Below, in pieces: positions 33,136 through 36,426 of a stretch of DNA of 36,426 nucleotides (position 1 is its first letter; the number at the start of each line of letters is the position of its first letter). The stretch is taken from positions 1 to 36,426 of the forward strand of contig JAITOY010000070.1 of the NCBI GenBank assembly GCA_031289775.1. Reading direction: 5' to 3'. Made by a program: the position numbers and the translations under genes. Source of the stretch: Synergistaceae bacterium. GTDB lineage: Bacteria > Synergistota > Synergistia > Synergistales > Synergistaceae. The notes beneath the pieces were generated by a model, which was given only the letters and a program-made list of their open reading frames with translations, made no database searches and was not told the DNA's origin.

Positions 33136-33837
33136 CTATTCTAAAAAACCCTCCCAGCAGGGATGATCCCTCAGCGCCCCGTATGACTTCCCAAACTGGC
33201 TTTTCCCCATGCGAAACTCTAGGAGAGTTTCGTCCGTGTTCACAAGACGCGAGCCTGACGCTAAAGAGAATTTGACGATTCCGTCGCGCAGAGATCGGTT
33301 CAGCCGCCTTTCGGCGACTATTTCCATCCCAAGCGAAAGAGCGTTATCGATTGTTATCTTGTTTTTCCTGAAAATCTCAAACTTCAGCGTATCTCGCCCG
33401 AGAAGAAAAAAACAGATGGCGGCCCGCTCGAGCGTGCTGCGGACAAATATCCCGCTGTTCCCTCCCCTGCCCCACCTCATGCTCCCGTCGAGCTCGAACA
33501 CTCCGCCGTCCATAAGCGTAAAACCGTCCTGGCCGATTATCCGCCCGTCGAGGGTTTCAACCAAAAAAAGCATCTTTCGATCGTTGGGCAGCACCGAGTG
33601 CTCGAGCCAGTTTTTTTTGTTCTCCGGCGTCACGTCGAACTGCGTCAGGAAACTTTCTTTGTAGAGCGTGTGAAATTTCGCCATCGTCTCTATGATTTCG
33701 TCATCTTCGAGAAAAAACATGTCGAAACCGCGCAGGAAACCTATGACGTTCAGCTCCGCGTCCCGAATCGGAAACCTTAAACCGCGCCCGTCCGGAAGGC
33801 CCTTCATGCCGCGGATGATGTCCGCGCTCTCGTTCAT
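33136..33837 (-). CDS. GNAT-family acyltransferase (PseH-like position)
   Basis: 233 residues from ATG 33837, which overlaps the PseG-family stop as ATGA; a longer open extension to 34116 is a shadow of that gene. The C-terminal two-thirds (about 60-200) read as a GNAT fold: MLFLVETLDGRIIGQDGFT, AAICFFLLGRDTLKFEIFRKNKITIDNALSLGMEIV (quoted in part). The N-terminal 50 residues are not recognised. In the pseudaminic acid pathway PseH N-acetylates the UDP-4-amino sugar; location next to PseG supports that role, but similarity to PseH itself is weak by eye. Confidence 0.75.
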   Translation of the reverse strand: MNESADIIRGMKGLPDGRGLRFPIRDAELNVIGFLRGFDMFFLEDDEIIETMAKFHTLYKESFLTQFDVTPENKKNWLEHSVLPNDRKMLFLVETLDGRIIGQDGFTLMDGGVFELDGSMRWGRGGNSGIFVRSTLERAAICFFLLGRDTLKFEIFRKNKITIDNALSLGMEIVAERRLNRSLRDGIVKFSLASGSRLVNTDETLLEFRMGKSQFGKSYGALRDHPCWEGFLE

Positions 33838-34814
33838 TTGAGGATATCCGGCCGCCCGAACAAGCGCACAAGCTCTGCCGCGCATTCGAGCGCGCCGCGC
33901 CCGTTCACGAGACCGTCCAAAACGGCGCCGTCCGGACAAAAGGCCAGCGCGTCCCGTATCTTGCCGCGCGAGACGCCCTTCCAGTCTCCGATGTCGTACG
34001 CGGCCATCAAACGCCGCAAAATGCCGCCGAGCCCATCCTGATTTTGGGCCACTGAGAAAACGGCCGTTTTTTTGCGCATCGCGAGAGCCTCGTATGCCGT
34101 GACGCTCGCCGAACAAAAAACAGCGCCGGCGTTCGCGAGCAGGCTCGGAAAATTTGGCGGGTCGCTCAGCACGGAGACATTCGCGCGCCCCTCGGCCGCC
34201 CTCGTCACGCGAGCGCGCCTATCGCCCGGGACGAGCGGGCCAAGCGCAACCACTAGCATAGGGAGAACCTTTTCCCAAAGGCCTATCGCGGTTTCAGCGG
34301 CGTTGAGGACGTCCGCGGCCCCTGGAACAAAAAAGACGTACTCGCCGGTCTCCGGCTCGAGGTTCCAGTAGTCCCTCCGAAGAAGCGCGTAGCGCGGCCC
34401 TAAAATAAAACGCGCGGGGCTGCTCTCGTACATGCCGCGCGACGCGCCTATCCCATAGTTTATAACCGCCGAAGCGCACCGTTCGACCCCTCTGTCTGAG
34501 AGGTCGTCTATCGCGACTAAAGGGCCTTTTCCCGACAGCTCGCGGTAAAAATCCGCGCCAGGCAGATAGCTGTCGACGACGAAAAAATCCCCGCAAAAAC
34601 TATTTTGACGGACGACGGCGCCAGACGAGAAGGGATCGCCAAAAAAAACGGCGTCCCTCAACGCGTTTTTCTCCGCCTGAACGAGCGCGCCGTCGTTTAA
34701 GATCCACGAGGCGCCGACCCCAAACGTTTCGAGAGCCTGAGAGAGCGCGAGGCAGCGAGACAGATGCCCTCCGCCGATATTCTCCCCGGCGTTTGTGATA
34801 AAAACCGCCCTCAT
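33834..34814 (-). CDS. UDP-2,4-diacetamido-trideoxyhexose hydrolase, PseG family
   Basis: 326 residues. PseG removes UDP from UDP-2,4-diacetamido-2,4,6-trideoxy-beta-L-altropyranose in pseudaminic acid synthesis, acting in the cytoplasm. The family signature is seen at the N-terminus: NIGGGHLSRCLALSQAL, with His17 in the conserved GGGH position. The GT-B-like second half has GAVFCSASVTAYEALAMRKKTAVFS. The start lies 4 bases after the NeuB-family stop, and the stop overlaps the GNAT start. The exact sugar isomer is uncertain. The neighbouring synthase looks more NeuB- than PseI-like, so I give no symbol. Confidence 0.82.
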   Translation of the reverse strand: MRAVFITNAGENIGGGHLSRCLALSQALETFGVGASWILNDGALVQAEKNALRDAVFFGDPFSSGAVVRQNSFCGDFFVVDSYLPGADFYRELSGKGPLVAIDDLSDRGVERCASAVINYGIGASRGMYESSPARFILGPRYALLRRDYWNLEPETGEYVFFVPGAADVLNAAETAIGLWEKVLPMLVVALGPLVPGDRRARVTRAAEGRANVSVLSDPPNFPSLLANAGAVFCSASVTAYEALAMRKKTAVFSVAQNQDGLGGILRRLMAAYDIGDWKGVSRGKIRDALAFCPDGAVLDGLVNGRGALECAAELVRLFGRPDILK

Positions 34815-34818
34815 GCGC

Positions 34819-35859
34819 CTAGGCGAGCATATCCATCGTCAGCCACGAGTCGGCGGCGATGTCGCGAGCCGCCCTCCTGCCGACGACCCAATTCAAAAAT
34901 TTCGGCCTTATACCGTGTCCGGGGCGTTTGCTTATCAGCATATCCTCAGTGATAACAGTCCCCTCCTTTATATCGCGGAGCGCGTGCAGACTGCGCCTCG
35001 CATAGCCATACGCCCCAAGCTCCTCCGGCGACGGCCCCTTTTTCATGCCGTCGCCGAGCGCGGACTCGACCTCGCGTATCTGGCGCACAAGCTCGCGCAG
35101 TTCTTGCGGTTCTATGGCGAACGAATGATCTGGCCCCTTCATCTTCCTGTCCATAGTGAAGTGCTTTTCGATGATCGACGCCCCCATGGCGACGGCCGCG
35201 ACCGAGATATGAATGCCGAGCGTGTGGTCAGATAACCCGACAGGAAGGCCAAAAGCGCGCCTCATGGTCTCCATGCTCCGCAGATTCATTATGGAGGCGG
35301 GCGATGGGTAACACGAGGCGCACTGCAAAAGCGCAATATTTTCGTTGCCCAGCTCGCGGCAAGCGGCGAGCGCATCCTCGATCTCGCCCATATCCGCGAG
35401 CCCGGTCGCGATTATGATCGGTTTGCCCTTCGAAGCAACCCCGCGAATCAACGACAGGTCGACGATCTCGAACGACGCGACTTTGAAGAGCTCCGAGACG
35501 GCGTCCAGCTCGTCGACCGCAGCCATGTCGAACGGAGCGGCGAAAAATATCATCCCCTTCTCCCGGCAATAATCCGCCAGCTCCGGCAGCCATTCCCGAG
35601 GAGTCTCGACGCTCTCGATCAACTTGGAGACGTTCCCCCCGTCATACCCAAGCCTCTCATCGTCCCGAGCCGAATACAGAGAGGGCGCGCTGTATATCTG
35701 AAACTTGGCGGCGTCCGCCCCGGCCTCGGCCGCGACGTCGATCATCTCCTTGGCGAGAGGGAGAGAACGATTGTGGTTCGAGCCTATCTCGGCGATGATG
35801 AAGGTGTGATCTATCGTATTCCAAAATCTGATGCCGTCCGAGCGGCTATGTTTTTTCAT
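34819..35859 (-). CDS. Nonulosonic acid synthase, NeuB/PseI/LegI family
   Basis: 346 residues. Condenses a 6-carbon amino sugar with phosphoenolpyruvate to a 9-carbon sialic-like acid. The TIM-barrel domain has EIGSNHN (24-30), AAKFQIY, and EKHFTMDRKMKGPDHSF; the C-terminal SAF/antifreeze-like domain (about 280-346) has RPGHGIRPKF. The GPDH of the metal/PEP region and RRSLHAL are closer to NeuB/LegI than to typical PseI as I recall them, so pseudaminic, legionaminic and other products are all open. It starts 6 bases after the epimerase stop. Confidence 0.88.
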   Translation of the reverse strand: MKKHSRSDGIRFWNTIDHTFIIAEIGSNHNRSLPLAKEMIDVAAEAGADAAKFQIYSAPSLYSARDDERLGYDGGNVSKLIESVETPREWLPELADYCREKGMIFFAAPFDMAAVDELDAVSELFKVASFEIVDLSLIRGVASKGKPIIIATGLADMGEIEDALAACRELGNENIALLQCASCYPSPASIMNLRSMETMRRAFGLPVGLSDHTLGIHISVAAVAMGASIIEKHFTMDRKMKGPDHSFAIEPQELRELVRQIREVESALGDGMKKGPSPEELGAYGYARRSLHALRDIKEGTVITEDMLISKRPGHGIRPKFLNWVVGRRAARDIAADSWLTMDMLA

Positions 35860-35865
35860 AAACTT

Positions 35866-36426
35866 TCAACCTCTAGACTCGAAAACCCACCCGTTGCTAT
35901 CGAGAAAATCTACGGTTTTCTCCACAGACTGCTGGATTGTCAATTTTGGCGCCCAGCCCAACGAACGTATTTTCTTCGTTTCCAACAAGAGATGCGGATT
36001 ATCTCCAACCCAGCCCCTTTCCCCCCCGGAAAAAGACAAATCGGGCTTGACTCCGAGCCTGCCGCAAATCCACCCGACCGAATCTCTGACGGTACAGCAG
36101 GCATCGCTCCCCAGATTGAAGACGTCATACTTCGCCGGCATTTTTTTTTGCACAAGCAGCATGGCCTCTATGCAGTCTTGCACATAAAGGTAGCTCTTTT
36201 TCTGATACCCGTCCCCCAAAACATGAAGATGATCTTTGTCGGACTTCAGCTGCTTTACGAAGTCAAAAACATGCCCGTGGGTATATCCTTCGCCTAAAAT
36301 GGACACAAAGCGGAACACAACCCCGCTTAGCCCATAACCTTCGCAATAGGCCGAAATAAACCCCTCGCAGGCTAGTTTCGAGGCCGCGTACAGCGATGTC
36401 TGGATTGGAAAGGGAGCGTCTTCCGG
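35866..36426 (-). CDS. NAD-dependent nucleotide-sugar epimerase/dehydratase, C-terminal 186 residues (cut by window edge)
   Basis: Extended SDR acting on a nucleotide sugar. The visible part begins inside the Rossmann domain at the catalytic YxxxK motif (YAASK) and continues with VVFRFVSILGEGY, GDGYQKKSYLYVQDCIEAM and the substrate-domain C-terminus (SLGWAPKLTIQQSVEKTVDFL). All are typical of the GalE/WbpP-like family. The frame is open through base 36426, so the coenzyme-binding GxxGxxG region lies outside. It is the first visible gene of the epimerase-NeuB-PseG-GNAT operon. The substrate cannot be told from this part. Confidence 0.88.
   Translation of the reverse strand, partial: PEDAPFPIQTSLYAASKLACEGFISAYCEGYGLSGVVFRFVSILGEGYTHGHVFDFVKQLKSDKDHLHVLGDGYQKKSYLYVQDCIEAMLLVQKKMPAKYDVFNLGSDACCTVRDSVGWICGRLGVKPDLSFSGGERGWVGDNPHLLLETKKIRSLGWAPKLTIQQSVEKTVDFLDSNGWVFESRG

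Noticed and set aside
33838..34116. N-terminal extension of the GNAT by 93 residues
   Set aside because: It overlaps the PseG-family gene in another frame; the ATGA overlap start at 33837 is natural.
1..36426. tRNA genes, CRISPR arrays or insertion sequences
   Set aside because: I saw no regularly spaced repeats, no transposase-like protein and no tRNA-like cloverleaf; coding density leaves little room for them.

Overview
The window reads as chromosomal DNA of a diderm, motile, GC-rich anaerobe. An Omp85-like barrel protein implies an outer membrane, and cheR, an FlgT-like protein and sigma-28-like promoter motifs imply flagella and chemotaxis. Many genes start with TTG or GTG behind good Shine-Dalgarno sequences. 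Gene content and style suggest Synergistota, but that is an inference: there is no rRNA and I could run no database search. I see no tRNA, rRNA, CRISPR array, transposase or integrase.

Layout. (1) 1-7322, minus strand: a tight housekeeping operon tig-clpP-clpX-lon-engB-valS (valS runs off the left edge). (2) 7323-10806: a small gene of unknown function with a hairpin terminator and a sigma-28-like promoter, divergent from cheR; then a C45-type Ntn hydrolase divergent from rsmG. (3) 10846-17622, minus strand: a set of exported proteins, namely a patatin/POTRA/beta-barrel protein, two proteins with FlgT-C-like domains, a Pro-rich and a Tyr-rich small exported protein, and a coiled-coil/TPR protein. 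(4) 17677-19200: cobyric acid synthase, with no other cobalamin gene in view. (5) 19244-33133: a dense acyl-biosynthesis cluster with LuxC and LuxE homologues, a WecD-like GNAT, an AMP-forming ligase, a thiamine-diphosphate enzyme, four small 'WDS' acyl carrier proteins, four KAS III enzymes with complete Cys-His-Asn triads, two FabG-like reductases and a NeuD/PglD-like acyltransferase. Most of it lies on the minus strand behind a promoter near 31800-31828; one ACP/KAS III pair is divergent on the plus strand from an overlapping promoter. (6) 33136-36426, minus strand: a nonulosonic (sialic-like) acid operon with a nucleotide-sugar epimerase (cut by the right edge), a NeuB-family synthase, a PseG-family UDP-sugar hydrolase and a GNAT acyltransferase.

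How regions 5 and 6 may work together. Taken together they look like one surface-glycan or flagellin-glycan locus. The ACP/KAS III/reductase modules could build short beta-hydroxyacyl or longer chains on dedicated carrier proteins. The GNAT and NeuD-like enzymes could attach these to amino groups of a nonulosonate or other amino sugar. LuxE/LuxC suggest reduction of an activated acyl group to an aldehyde, and the ThDP enzyme suggests a carboligation step, possibly a two-carbon branch. Analogous but smaller sets (ACP, FabH2, AMP ligase) lie beside pse/leg genes in the Campylobacter jejuni flagellin glycosylation locus, and ACP/KAS III/FabG genes occur in Pseudomonas flagellin glycosylation islands. 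The full combination here is the strongest candidate for an undescribed pathway. Its product cannot be deduced from sequence alone.
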